DNA from: CAVVIO01 sp963748095
GTDB lineage: Bacteria > Bacteroidota > Bacteroidia > Bacteroidales > UBA10428
DNA length: 64,000 bases
Direction of reading: 5' to 3'
NCBI GenBank assembly: GCA_963748095.1
Contig: CAVVIO010000097.1
Location: 62,001-126,000, forward strand
Under the pieces are notes generated by a model. The model was not told the DNA's origin, ran no database searches, and worked only from the letters and a program-made list of their open reading frames with translations. Position numbers and translations under genes: made by a program. The first letter of the stretch is position 1. Every line of letters starts with the position of its first letter. Below, piece by piece: positions 43,036-52,489 of the stretch.

Positions 43036-45336
43036 ATGAAAACTAATCTTTTTTACTATGCCAGGCTGGCTGTTCTGGCCGCTTTTGTATTTAATCTATC
43101 CTGCGAGAAAGATAAAAATAACACGGATCAATCCGGAAATACGGAAAACAATCCTCCGCAAATCACAATAACGAGTCCTACCGACAATTTTTCATTTTTA
43201 TCCCCGTCGAATAACGTTACCATCAAAGGCTGTGCAAGCGATGATGGAACAATTACCAGTATTACCTGGAAAAGCGATCAGGGCCAAAGTGGTACGGCAT
43301 CCGGTACAACTGACTGGCAGGCCGGGAATATTTCATTGAACAACGGGGACAATCTCTTCACCTTTGTGGCTACTGATGAAAGCAACCTAACTGATACAGC
43401 CACCTTACTGATTACTTTCGATCAATACCAAGTTTTTCTAAGCAAACCCCGGTTGTCTCCGGAAGGTGTACTTGTTGATCATTCAACAAATGTTAAGATC
43501 AATATATCCATCCTCAACAATACATACCTTGTTGATAACAGCATTAAACTTTTGCAGGTAGATCAGCAGGGAAATGTTATCAGAGAAATTTGTCAATTGT
43601 ATGACGACGGATACCTTTACCATGGCGATGATATTTTAAATGACGGGATATATAGTAATATCGAAAATTTCACTGAAAATGATTCCAAAGATATTTTTGT
43701 CCGTGTTGTGGCTTCCCTGAATCTATCGGGATCTAACCTGGAAACATATTCCGAAATACGACCTTTGCATATTATAAGCGAACTGAGCCAGGATGAAGTA
43801 CATGAAATGTTTGATATGCAGGAGACGGGTGATACAAAATTCTGGCAGTTGGTACAATCGATGAATAAGGACGAAGCTTTAAAAAACACTATCGATTATC
43901 TGAAGAGCCAATCGGTTGTTGAAGATGCAGGGATAACACCTTCGGGCGATATTTGGATAAAATACAATTATGGTACCCAGGGAATGATAATGACCACGGA
44001 AGAAGGAAATGAAGGAGGTGGCGCAATAATTCCAAAAAGGGATTCATTGCCGACAATACCGTTGAGCCAGCAGACCCGGGGGATCAATAATTTAGCACAG
44101 TCTGCTTTTAAGTCCGGGAAATCAACCTTTTCGTCCGGTGAAGATGAAAACATAGTACTGGACAAAGATGTTTTGCTTTTTGCACCCAACTGGACCCAGT
44201 TTAACGGTTGGGGCACTGAATTTCTTGATAATTTGTATACCATTATCGAAGATTCGGAATGTCCTAGTTTTACTATACATTATGTGAAAAATGCAAATGC
44301 CAACCTCACAGTTTTAAAAACCCTGTCGCAGTACGGACTGATTGTTATCCACACGCACGGAGGTGTCGATGAAGGCAATAATGTAATGTTTATGACAGGT
44401 CAGGAAGTAAACTATGTAAGTGCCGATGTTATTGACTGGTTACTGGACAGGATCATGTCAGTAACTGTACACGGTAAAACTTACTGGGCAGCTAAACCAT
44501 CGTTTATTACAGCTTACAACAGTAATTTTCCGAATTCAATAGTTTATAATGGTTCCTGCGAAAGTGCGCATAACAACACCATGTCCAATGCATTTATTAA
44601 TAATGGTGCAAATGTATATTATGGATTTTCAAAAACGGTACGTTCATGGTTCGACAGGGATATGGCTTATCAATTATTTCCAAAGCTTATCACACAGGGA
44701 AAAACTTCCCATGCAGCGTTCACTGCAAATCAACATGATGATAATACGCCTGCTGCCTATTTTGTAATGCAAAGTAATATTGAAACCCACTTTGCCTCTG
44801 ATTTTACAAACGGTGATTTTGAGCAGGGAAATCTTTCAGGATGGAATGGGGATGGTGACGGAAGAGTGATTACACAATTGGGTTATTACTCTCCGGAAAA
44901 CGGGAGTTACATGGGAATTATATCCACCGGACTGGGATATACCACCGCTACAGGATCTATCAGTCAGAATTTTTGTGTTCCCGCAGATGCAACTTCTTTA
45001 AGTTTAAGATGGAACTTTATCTCCGAAGAATTTATGGAATGGGTAGGGTCACTTTACCAGGATTATTTTCAGATTTCAATTATTGACGACATGGAAGTGG
45101 AACACATAATCCTATATAAAAGCATCGACATTATTAATGATCAGTACGGACTTGCATATGTGTCCCCCAACATAGCCTTTGACAAGGGAGGTGTGTACGC
45201 AACAGGATGGATAAATGCTACATTCGATGTTTCATCCTATGCGGGAAAAAATATAACACTTATCCTGGCAGCAGGGGATGTGGGTGACAGCAGTTACGAT
45301 ACTGCCATATTGCTGGATGATATTAAAGTTGAATAA
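43036..45336 (+). CDS. Lipoprotein with clan CD (caspase/gingipain-like) protease domain
   Basis: The 766-residue product has a lipoprotein signal (VFNLSCEKDKN), an Ig-like N-terminal domain (ITSPTDNFSF...TDTATLLITF, about 40-135), a long middle region, and a protease-like domain: ANLTVLKTLSQYGLIVIHTHGG with His441 (HTHGG, 439-443) and YNGSCES with Cys508. The His-Gly and Cys pattern after hydrophobic strands is the clan CD (C25/C14/CHAT-like) dyad. The last about 180 residues form a jelly-roll adhesion-like domain (NGDFEQGNLSGW, ISEEFMEWVGS). No C-terminal sorting signal is seen; lipidation would anchor it to the outer membrane. A small lipoprotein gene follows 14 nt later. Target unknown. 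Confidence 0.75.
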   Translation: MKTNLFYYARLAVLAAFVFNLSCEKDKNNTDQSGNTENNPPQITITSPTDNFSFLSPSNNVTIKGCASDDGTITSITWKSDQGQSGTASGTTDWQAGNISLNNGDNLFTFVATDESNLTDTATLLITFDQYQVFLSKPRLSPEGVLVDHSTNVKINISILNNTYLVDNSIKLLQVDQQGNVIREICQLYDDGYLYHGDDILNDGIYSNIENFTENDSKDIFVRVVASLNLSGSNLETYSEIRPLHIISELSQDEVHEMFDMQETGDTKFWQLVQSMNKDEALKNTIDYLKSQSVVEDAGITPSGDIWIKYNYGTQGMIMTTEEGNEGGGAIIPKRDSLPTIPLSQQTRGINNLAQSAFKSGKSTFSSGEDENIVLDKDVLLFAPNWTQFNGWGTEFLDNLYTIIEDSECPSFTIHYVKNANANLTVLKTLSQYGLIVIHTHGGVDEGNNVMFMTGQEVNYVSADVIDWLLDRIMSVTVHGKTYWAAKPSFITAYNSNFPNSIVYNGSCESAHNNTMSNAFINNGANVYYGFSKTVRSWFDRDMAYQLFPKLITQGKTSHAAFTANQHDDNTPAAYFVMQSNIETHFASDFTNGDFEQGNLSGWNGDGDGRVITQLGYYSPENGSYMGIISTGLGYTTATGSISQNFCVPADATSLSLRWNFISEEFMEWVGSLYQDYFQISIIDDMEVEHIILYKSIDIINDQYGLAYVSPNIAFDKGGVYATGWINATFDVSSYAGKNITLILAAGDVGDSSYDTAILLDDIKVE

Positions 45337-45350
45337 TTTATCAGGTTCCT

Positions 45351-45821
45351 ATGCTTAAAGTAATTATTACCGTTTTACTTTTTAAAATAGTATGGCTTTC
45401 CGGGTGCAATCCGGCTCATCAGAAAGAGCCGGATGCATCCGTTATGAAGGTGTATTTAAACGACTCCATATTAAAGTTAACTGATGAAATGTATCCCAAA
45501 TTAACCATTGTCATCGATGAGCTTTTCAAGGAGAGTAACGATTACTACGAATTGATTGTAACGGATAACTTTATCAGAACACTGAGAGAAAACGAAAAAT
45601 ATCTGGAAATTAAATATCCGGATAATAAGGTTATAGAAACCGGTAAATTCGGTAAAATAGAATACAGGCAAGTGTTCATCCCATTAAGTGGTAAGTATAC
45701 ATCAGCAGGACAGGTAACTCTCTTTTACGGTGTTGATGATTACTCTTCTACACCATTGATCAACCCTACAGGACAAAACAAACTGAAGCAATTAATAACA
45801 GAAATAAAGAAGTCCGGTTAA
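45351..45821 (+). CDS. Small secreted lipoprotein, unknown function
   Basis: The 156-residue product has a hydrophobic signal with lipobox-like LSGC (Cys about residue 19), then a mixed alpha/beta mature part with no recognised family. It starts 14 nt after the clan CD protease-like lipoprotein gene, so the two are probably co-transcribed. Pairing of a caspase-like protein with a small lipoprotein could mean an inhibitor or chaperone, but nothing in the sequence shows it. Confidence 0.65.
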   Translation: MLKVIITVLLFKIVWLSGCNPAHQKEPDASVMKVYLNDSILKLTDEMYPKLTIVIDELFKESNDYYELIVTDNFIRTLRENEKYLEIKYPDNKVIETGKFGKIEYRQVFIPLSGKYTSAGQVTLFYGVDDYSSTPLINPTGQNKLKQLITEIKKSG

Positions 45822-45846
45822 ATTTTCTGTGCCAATTTGTGCGTGT

Positions 45847-46010
45847 CTACTTACCAGGATGAATGAGCCCTGAGTATATCAAGTTGTCCTTGTCTTCTTT
45901 ATAAAAATCTACTTTTAATCCTGCGTAATTAAAATAACCTTCAGAGAGAGATCAATAGAAAGAGACAACTCCCATTTTGAATTTTCAAAATAATCTATTA
46001 TATTGGGATG
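45847..46010 (-). pseudogene. Coding remnant, C-terminal part of a lost gene
   Basis: Reading the minus strand from about 46010 gives HPNIIDYFENSKWELSLSIDLS, and after a one-base shift near 45950 SEGYFNYAGLKVDFYKEDKDNL to a stop at 45847-45849. The two frames join naturally into about 54 residues. A stop precedes the first piece, so only a decayed end remains. Family unknown. The rest of the 45822-46290 gap shows nothing. Confidence 0.4.
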
Positions 46011-46290
46011 GTTTTATATCAATTGTTAATCAGTAAGATGGAGAATGGCGGCGATATGACAGAGACGGCGAAACTGTGGATAACATTGATTTTTTTATTG
46101 AAGTAGTAATTAGAATGTTTCTTTAATATGAATGAAATATTGTATACAACTATAAGATATATGTTCCAGTAAACCCTGATTTGGGGTATTGGTGTGAATT
46201 ATATGTATTTATAAATATATTCAGTCCTCTAAAACACAAACCAATTAGTATTATATATTATCTAACCTTAACCATTAAAATTATTTACCA

Positions 46291-47010
46291 ATGAAAAAAC
46301 TATTAGTATCAGTTATTGTACTTAGCTTATTTGTATCTGCCTTTTCGCAGGACCTTGTGATACTGAAAAATGGCCATAAGTTTGAAAATTGCAGGATCAT
46401 AAAGGAGGATAGTACCAATGTATATTTTGAATCAGAGAAAAACGGACATGCAATTAACACTTTTATTCCCAAAGAGAAAATACTGAGTTACCAGTACAAT
46501 TATAAAAAGGGAAGTAATAATCTTCCCGATAGTATTTACAGTCTTGGACCAAAAGAAACAGGTAATGTTGGGATAGGACTGGGTCTGGATTATGGAGGTA
46601 TAATAGGAGTCAATTTGCTTTTATATCCACAACAAAACATCGGCTTATTTGCTGGTGCGGGATTTGCATTTATCGGGATCGGGTATAATGCCGGTATTAA
46701 ACTTCGATTTAATGCGAAACAGGTAAATCCTTATATTTTGGGTATGTATGGTTATAATACGGTTATAAAAATCGCCAATGCTTCGCAATTTGATAAATTT
46801 TTTTACGGTCCTACCCTGGGATTTGGATTTGATTTTGGATCATCGCGACATGATAGAAACGGTTATTTTACGTGTGCGTTGTTAATTCCAATACGCGGGC
46901 AGGAAGTTAGCGACTATATGGATGATTTGAAGAATAATCATGGTGTGGAATTTACAACAGGATTAGTACCCTTTGCCATTTCCCTGGGATATAGAATTAA
47001 GTTTCAATAA
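46291..47010 (+). CDS. Secreted outer-membrane-like beta-barrel protein, unknown function
   Basis: The 239-residue product has a signal peptide (LVSVIVLSLFVSAFSQ). Residues 20-70 (DLVILKNGHKFENCRIIKEDSTNVYFE) resemble the short N-terminal beta domain that precedes many Bacteroidota outer-membrane proteins. The rest is Gly- and aromatic-rich with alternating hydrophobic residues (VGIGLGLDYGGIIGVNLLLYP, LFAGAGFAFIGIGYNAGIKLRF) and ends SLGYRIKFQ, like an eight-strand barrel. No function known. The 47011-47445 gap after it holds a 21-bp tandem repeat. Confidence 0.65.
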   Translation: MKKLLVSVIVLSLFVSAFSQDLVILKNGHKFENCRIIKEDSTNVYFESEKNGHAINTFIPKEKILSYQYNYKKGSNNLPDSIYSLGPKETGNVGIGLGLDYGGIIGVNLLLYPQQNIGLFAGAGFAFIGIGYNAGIKLRFNAKQVNPYILGMYGYNTVIKIANASQFDKFFYGPTLGFGFDFGSSRHDRNGYFTCALLIPIRGQEVSDYMDDLKNNHGVEFTTGLVPFAISLGYRIKFQ

Positions 47011-47187
47011 AAACACAACTATAAAACTCAGTTCTTTAAACATACAGGTAATAAAAGGAATAGGTGCAGAAATAAAGGTTTGGTCCTGTAATAACACGTG
47101 GAGGTTTGATAGTAATTTCTTATTTAATCAGACACTATTTACGCCATCAGCGTTCGATGAAAATGTTAAATAATACACTGAATAAAT

Positions 47188-47292
47188 AATTTCGAACAAA
47201 CAGAACGCAATTTCGATAAAACCACAGGTAATTTTGATCAAACAGAATTTAATTTGGAACAATCCGGAAGCAATTCCAATCAGACAAGGGAT
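47188..47292 (+). repeat. Degenerate 21-bp tandem repeat, five units
   Basis: Five units of 21 nt start with AAT at 47188, 47209, 47230, 47251 and 47272. Read in one frame they give N-F/L/S-E/D/N-Q/K-T/S-x-x seven times periodic, but the frame has TGA just before and no start codon, so it is probably not coding. It lies in the otherwise empty gap between the barrel gene and the B1 lactamase gene. Confidence 0.6.
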
Positions 47293-47445
47293 GATGCCGG
47301 ATAGTTAGGAGGTGATGCCTGACATCCGGAAGAACACTTCATACATACTGAGATAAAAGAATACTAATTTTATTGTAATCTTTTTTTATTGTATATTCTT
47401 TGCTGAAAATATGTATTTTAGTAATCCAAATAATCCAACCAAACC

Positions 47446-48192
47446 ATGAAAATAATCCTGTTTATTTTAACTGCAGCCCTTTTACAACTGAATGTTTTCG
47501 CACAAAACAGTTATCCCGAAATAAAGATTTCGGATAATGTTAAACTAATCAGAATAGCTGATAATGCTTATGTACATGTTTCCTATGCCGATTTACCCCA
47601 ATACGGCAGAACACCTGCCAACGGACTGTTGTTGGTTAACGGAAACGAAGCTTTTCTTTTCGACTCTCCCTGGACGGATTCCGAAACCAAAGATCTGTTA
47701 AATTGGATAACCGATTCCATGAAGATTAAAGTTGTGGGATTTGTTCCCACCCACTGGCATGTCGACTGCATGGGCGGACTGGCATATATTCAAAATCAAA
47801 AAATCGATTCGTATGCGAACCAAATGACTATTGATATCGCACGGAACAAAAATCTGCCGGTTCCGGATCACGGGTTTAAAGATTCACTGCAATTAATGCT
47901 TGGTGATAAAACAATCAACTGTTATTACCTGGGAGCAGCCCATTCCATGGATAATATCGTAGTATGGATACCTTCAGAGAAAATACTGTTTGCCGGTTGT
48001 ATGATAAAGAGTGTAAATGCACGAAATCTTGGAAATACCGCCGATGGTGACCTGAAAGCCTATCCCGGAACCATTGAAAAGGTACTGGCTAAATTTCCCG
48101 ATGCTGAAATTGTCATTCCCGGTCACGGAAATTTTGGTGGAATGGAGCTGGTAGGGCATACTAAAGAATTGGCTGACACTTTTAAAGAATAA
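47446..48192 (+). CDS. Subclass B1 metallo-beta-lactamase
   Basis: The 248-residue product has a signal peptide (LFILTAALLQLNVFAQ) and the full B1 zinc ligand set: His103, His105, Asp107 (THWHVD), His166 (GAAHSMDN), Cys185 (FAGC) and His227 (IPGHG). The Cys ligand at the second zinc site separates B1 from B3 and from generic MBL-fold proteins. B1 enzymes hydrolyse most beta-lactams including carbapenems in the periplasm. No mobile element lies nearby, so it looks like an intrinsic chromosomal gene of an environmental Bacteroidota. Activity level cannot be judged from the sequence. Confidence 0.93.
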   Translation: MKIILFILTAALLQLNVFAQNSYPEIKISDNVKLIRIADNAYVHVSYADLPQYGRTPANGLLLVNGNEAFLFDSPWTDSETKDLLNWITDSMKIKVVGFVPTHWHVDCMGGLAYIQNQKIDSYANQMTIDIARNKNLPVPDHGFKDSLQLMLGDKTINCYYLGAAHSMDNIVVWIPSEKILFAGCMIKSVNARNLGNTADGDLKAYPGTIEKVLAKFPDAEIVIPGHGNFGGMELVGHTKELADTFKE

Positions 48193-48400
48193 AAATCGAT
48201 CATTCCTGTAAAATAGAAGATTCTGATTAAAATACAACTGTGAGAAATTTGCATGGCTTTAACCTGGGAATTATGTTATAACAGGTCAAACAATTCATCA
48301 GAGTGATAAGGCCGTAAGATCAAATTTTGTATATTGTCAGACAATAATCATATTCAGAAGAATGATATTTAACCCTAATAATAACTTTACACATTAATCC

Positions 48401-49567
48401 ATGAACACAACCAGCACCCGCCTCCATGCAGTGGATGCCCTGCGCGGCTTTGCAATCGTATCGATCATGTTGTTACACAATATCGAGCACTTCGACTTTT
48501 ATTTCACACCTGAAAATCTTCCTGCATGGATGCCGGCCCTTGACAAAGGAATCTGGGACAGCCTGTTTTTCCTGTTCGGCGGAAAATCGTATGCTATTTT
48601 TGCCCTGCTTTTCGGATTAACATTCTTTATCCAATCCAACAACCAGGAGAAAAGAGGAAAAGATTTCAGGGGACGGTTTGCCTGGAGGTTGGTTCTTTTA
48701 ATGGTTTTTGGTTTTATTAATTCTGCCTTTTACGAGGGCGACATTCTATCCATATACGCCATCATAGGTTTTGTGCTGATTCCTGTGGCACGGCTTAATA
48801 ATAAAACCGTATTCTGGATCGCCCTTATTCTGATGCTTCAGCCTTACGAGTGGATTAACTTTTTCAGGGGGCTACAGGATCCGGGTATGAAAATGGCCGA
48901 CCCTGTTTCGTGGGCGTACTTTGGTAAAATTGGCGAATACATTACCGGCAATTCACTGGTAAAAATATGGGCAGGTAACCTTACCACTGGAAAAATCGCC
49001 GTGTATAACTGGAACTGGGAAAACGGACGTGTATTTCAAACCGCTTCCTTATTCATTTTCGGTATGCTGGCCGGCCGCAAATCCCTGTTTGCAATTTCTG
49101 ATAAAAATAAAAAGTTCTGGACTAAAACGCTCATAATTGCCGCTATTATCTTCATCCCCCTGTTTATTATTAAAAAGGGACTGGGTAGCTGGATCAGCAG
49201 CGAGGCCATCCGCAGACCCTTGTCAACCATCGAGACTTCCTGGTCGAATATGGCATTTATGCTGGTATTGGTAGCTGGTTTTGTATTATTGTTTCAGTCC
49301 CGGGCATTTCACCGTATTTTAAATATATTCTCTCCCATCGGAAAAATGAGTTTGTCGAATTATATTATGCAATCCATAATCGGATCGATTATTTATTACG
49401 GTTTCGGATTAGGATTATACAAATATACGGGTGCAACCTATTGTTTGCTTATCGGTATTACCCTTGCCATATTACAGGGATATTTCAGTACCTGGTGGAT
49501 GAATAATCACAAACGGGGGCCTCTTGAAACCTTGTGGCACAAGGCTACCTGGATGGGTACCAGGTAG
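48401..49567 (+). CDS. DUF418-family polytopic membrane protein
   Basis: The 388-residue product has about nine hydrophobic helices and begins RLHAVDALRGFAIVSIMLLHN, an acyltransferase-3-like start common to DUF418 and YeiB-type proteins. The C-terminal third has the DUF418 pattern (FSPIGKMSLSNYIMQSIIG and LGLYKYTGATYCLLIGI). Function is not established; an envelope-modifying role is often assumed. Monocistronic by spacing. Confidence 0.85.
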   Translation: MNTTSTRLHAVDALRGFAIVSIMLLHNIEHFDFYFTPENLPAWMPALDKGIWDSLFFLFGGKSYAIFALLFGLTFFIQSNNQEKRGKDFRGRFAWRLVLLMVFGFINSAFYEGDILSIYAIIGFVLIPVARLNNKTVFWIALILMLQPYEWINFFRGLQDPGMKMADPVSWAYFGKIGEYITGNSLVKIWAGNLTTGKIAVYNWNWENGRVFQTASLFIFGMLAGRKSLFAISDKNKKFWTKTLIIAAIIFIPLFIIKKGLGSWISSEAIRRPLSTIETSWSNMAFMLVLVAGFVLLFQSRAFHRILNIFSPIGKMSLSNYIMQSIIGSIIYYGFGLGLYKYTGATYCLLIGITLAILQGYFSTWWMNNHKRGPLETLWHKATWMGTR

Positions 49568-49723
49568 GTTTTAACAGCTGAGCAAAATTTGTTGAATTTC
49601 AAATATCCCAATTGGTGCTTTGATCGATAATCCGAACTAAAAAATAAATTTAAGATGCGATTCTGATTATGGCTTCTGGTTATACAAATAAATGTTCTTC
49701 GCAATTAAAACACCTGAATAACC

Positions 49724-51252
49724 ATGAAAAATTACATTAGAATTACCTGTTTTTTATTATTGTTTGTTTTCATTGCTTGCACTCATGAAAAGAAACAGGA
49801 TAACCATATTATTATTACCGGAGAAATAAAGAATTACAATGAAGTGTCAGATGATCCGTCCATTCTGTTTTCTCTCTGGAAACCTCTTCAAACGGATATT
49901 GGCATTGAAAAATTTGCATACCTGGATTCCGGTAATAGATTCCAATGTGAGATACCTGTTCAATTTCCCCAGATATTTTTTAAAAGTATAATTATAACAT
50001 TTTTGTATTTATGTTTCGCCCGGAGACAGCATACACCTTAAAATTGATGCAAGTATTCGTATATTTAAGGATAACCGGGATGCTTTTTTAAATGGTTATG
50101 TGTATGACTATATTCAACTCACTGGCAATAAAGAAGAGTTAAACAAAACCTGGTTTAAATTTGAAAAATTTATAAGCACCTTATATGATAGTCTATTCAT
50201 CTGATGATTCGATAGCAAAAAAAAATCCGGAAGAATATAAAAATTATATTCATCAGAGTACAGAAAAAATTACTCAACTGTCAAATGATTTCTACAGACA
50301 GAATAAAACCTCCCGTGAATTCAGGAAAATTGTGTCAAACACAATAAAATATCAGGCGCTGAGTAAATTATTGAGATACCGGTGGATGTATCCGGTGAGG
50401 AACCATCTGAATCAGGATTCCTTCCGGCTTCCTGAAAATTATTTTGACTTTTTAAACAAAGTAAAATTCAATGATGAAAATCAAATGTTATCACAGGAAT
50501 ATTACCAATTTTTACATGAATATTATTGTTATCTGCTGGAATACAAAATACCTGAAGACTTGAAAAAAGAACGTAACCACCTGCGAAATATAAATGACTG
50601 GAAGAACTTATACAGTATGGAAAATAAGTATCTGATGTCTCAAACTACTGGTTTTATACGGGATGTTTTTCTGACAAAATCGTATTATAGTTTTTTACTG
50701 ATAAAAGACAGTAAATTATTTGAATCTTCATACGATTCCACACAAATCCATCATGCAGCTTACCGGGAATTTTTGAACAGTAAGCTGGCTGAACTCAAAC
50801 AAAACCAGAGAAGTCCGGAGTATTACTCCAACCTGATCTTAACGGATCTGAAAAATTCCGGTGTCGACATGTTGAATTCGCTGATCGAAAAATATCCGCA
50901 CAAAGTTTTATACATTGATTTCTGGGCTCCCTGGTGCGGACCATGTATGGCTGAATTACCTTATTCCAACCAACTTTACAATAAATTCAAAGATAAAAAT
51001 GTGGTTTTTATATACCTGGCAAGCAAATGCAGTGAAGATGCCTGGAAGGAAACCATTGCCGAAAAGCAGATCAAGGGCAAACATCTATTACTGACCGATA
51101 AACAATATAATATATTTGCCGATAAATTCAATATCGGTGGAATCCCACATTATATTTTAATCGACAAAAAAGGAATTATCCATAACAATGCCCCCGAACC
51201 GGGTGAAACAAAGATGATAACCGGGAAAATAGAAGCGTTACTAAAAGAATAA
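49724..51252 (+). pseudogene. TlpA-family thiol-disulfide oxidoreductase broken by two frameshifts
   Basis: A lipoprotein signal (LLLFVFIACTHEK) opens the gene. The frame first breaks near the T5 run at 50000-50004: dropping one T would give IYVSPGDSIHLKID, the usual start of the second half of the DUF4369-like N-terminal domain. This second frame runs to TGA at 50202-50204; a third frame (from about 50185) then carries YKNYIHQSTEKI through the thioredoxin domain with WAPWCGPCMAELPYS (CGPC active site) to 51252. All three breaks are +1 type. Intact homologues of about 500 residues reduce periplasmic disulfides. The C-terminal 355 residues could be expressed alone but would lack a signal peptide. 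Confidence 0.82.
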
Positions 51253-51349
51253 GAATCATCGTCGGTAAATAATATAAATAAAAGGAACTAATCCAGATGC
51301 AATTTTATATATTGCATTGGTACAATGAAAGACACCTAATAATTGATGT

Positions 51350-52340
51350 ATGAAAAAACTGAAGTTTTTATCCGTATTTGTATTTTTCTATTTGTTCACA
51401 ATTACTGCATTCCCCCAGGTAAAAATAATATTCGACACCGATATTGGCGGAGATGCAGACGATCTTGGGGCGCTGGTAATGCTCAATAACTTTATAGCCA
51501 AAGACGAATGTAACCTGCTGGCCGTTATGTGTTGGTCGACCGAAAAATATGCTGTATCGGCAATAGATGCTGTGGACCGTTTTTATCAACATCCGGATAT
51601 ACCTATCGGAACCCGAAAAGATAGTACCTATTATGAAAGCTGGAATTATACCAAATCCATTGCCGATAAATTCTATCATCAATTAAACTATAAAAATGTT
51701 CCCGATGCCACCGTTCTTTACCGGCAAATACTTTCGAAAAGCAAAGATAAAAGCATCACCATTGTAACAGTCGGGCCACTGAAAAATATTGAGAACCTTA
51801 TCCGGTCACAAGCCGATTCCATATCAGACTTAAATGGGAAAGAACTCATCACGAAAAAAGTAAAAGAATTCGTAATGATGGGTGGTCAGTACCCAAAGGG
51901 AAAAAACGAATGGAATTTCAACGGAGATATGCCCGGAGTAACAAAATTCGTCATTGCAAACATAAGCGTGCCTATAACATTTTCCGGGTACGAAGTGGGC
52001 GCAGTGATAAAAACAGGGGCGGTTTTTAATAACATCGATCACGATACTCCACTTTATGTTGGATTCCTGCATTTCAGTGCAAATGCCCCCTGGATAAAAG
52101 ATAATTTTAAAGGTAAGATCCTCGACAATGCGAGTTACGATCAGACCGCCGTACTTTATGCCGTTAGAAAAGGAACAGGGACATACTGGGATAAGGTATG
52201 GAGGACGTTGCATACCTGATGATACCGGAGGAAATACATGGGTGGAAGATAAAAATTCAAAACAAGCCTATCTGAAATTAAAGATGGACAAGGATAAAAT
52301 GGCGAAACTGATCGAATCCATAATGTTGAATGAATTTTGA
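51350..52340 (+). pseudogene. Nucleoside hydrolase-like secreted protein with C-terminal frameshift
   Basis: Signal peptide (FLSVFVFFYLFTITAFPQ), then the inosine-uridine nucleoside hydrolase Ca site FDTDIGGDADDLGAL (DxDxxxDxDD, about residues 28-42), TVGPLKNI and WNFNGDMPG, all near the active site. Frame 1 stops at 52219 after KVWRTLHT. The natural end continues in the next frame (YGGRCIPDDTGGNTWVEDKN to 52340, with KDKMAKLIESIM as final helix), so one extra base lies near 52195-52210. The catalytic core is complete; only about 45 C-terminal residues are lost in the reading as given. Confidence 0.8.
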
Positions 52341-52489
52341 AATTAATGAGGGAGAAAGATATTTTTTAAATGAAAGATTTCCAAGAAATTTTAATACTAT
52401 TATAATAAATAAACTGATTTAGGAATAAAATTTACAATACCTTATTAAATCACCGTTAGCTCCGTGATACGAAATATTTACTAAAAATA

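Noticed and set aside
46973..47173. A 66-codon frame overlapping the end of the barrel protein gene.
   Set aside because: It starts within the barrel gene in another frame and has no recognisable features; likely chance.
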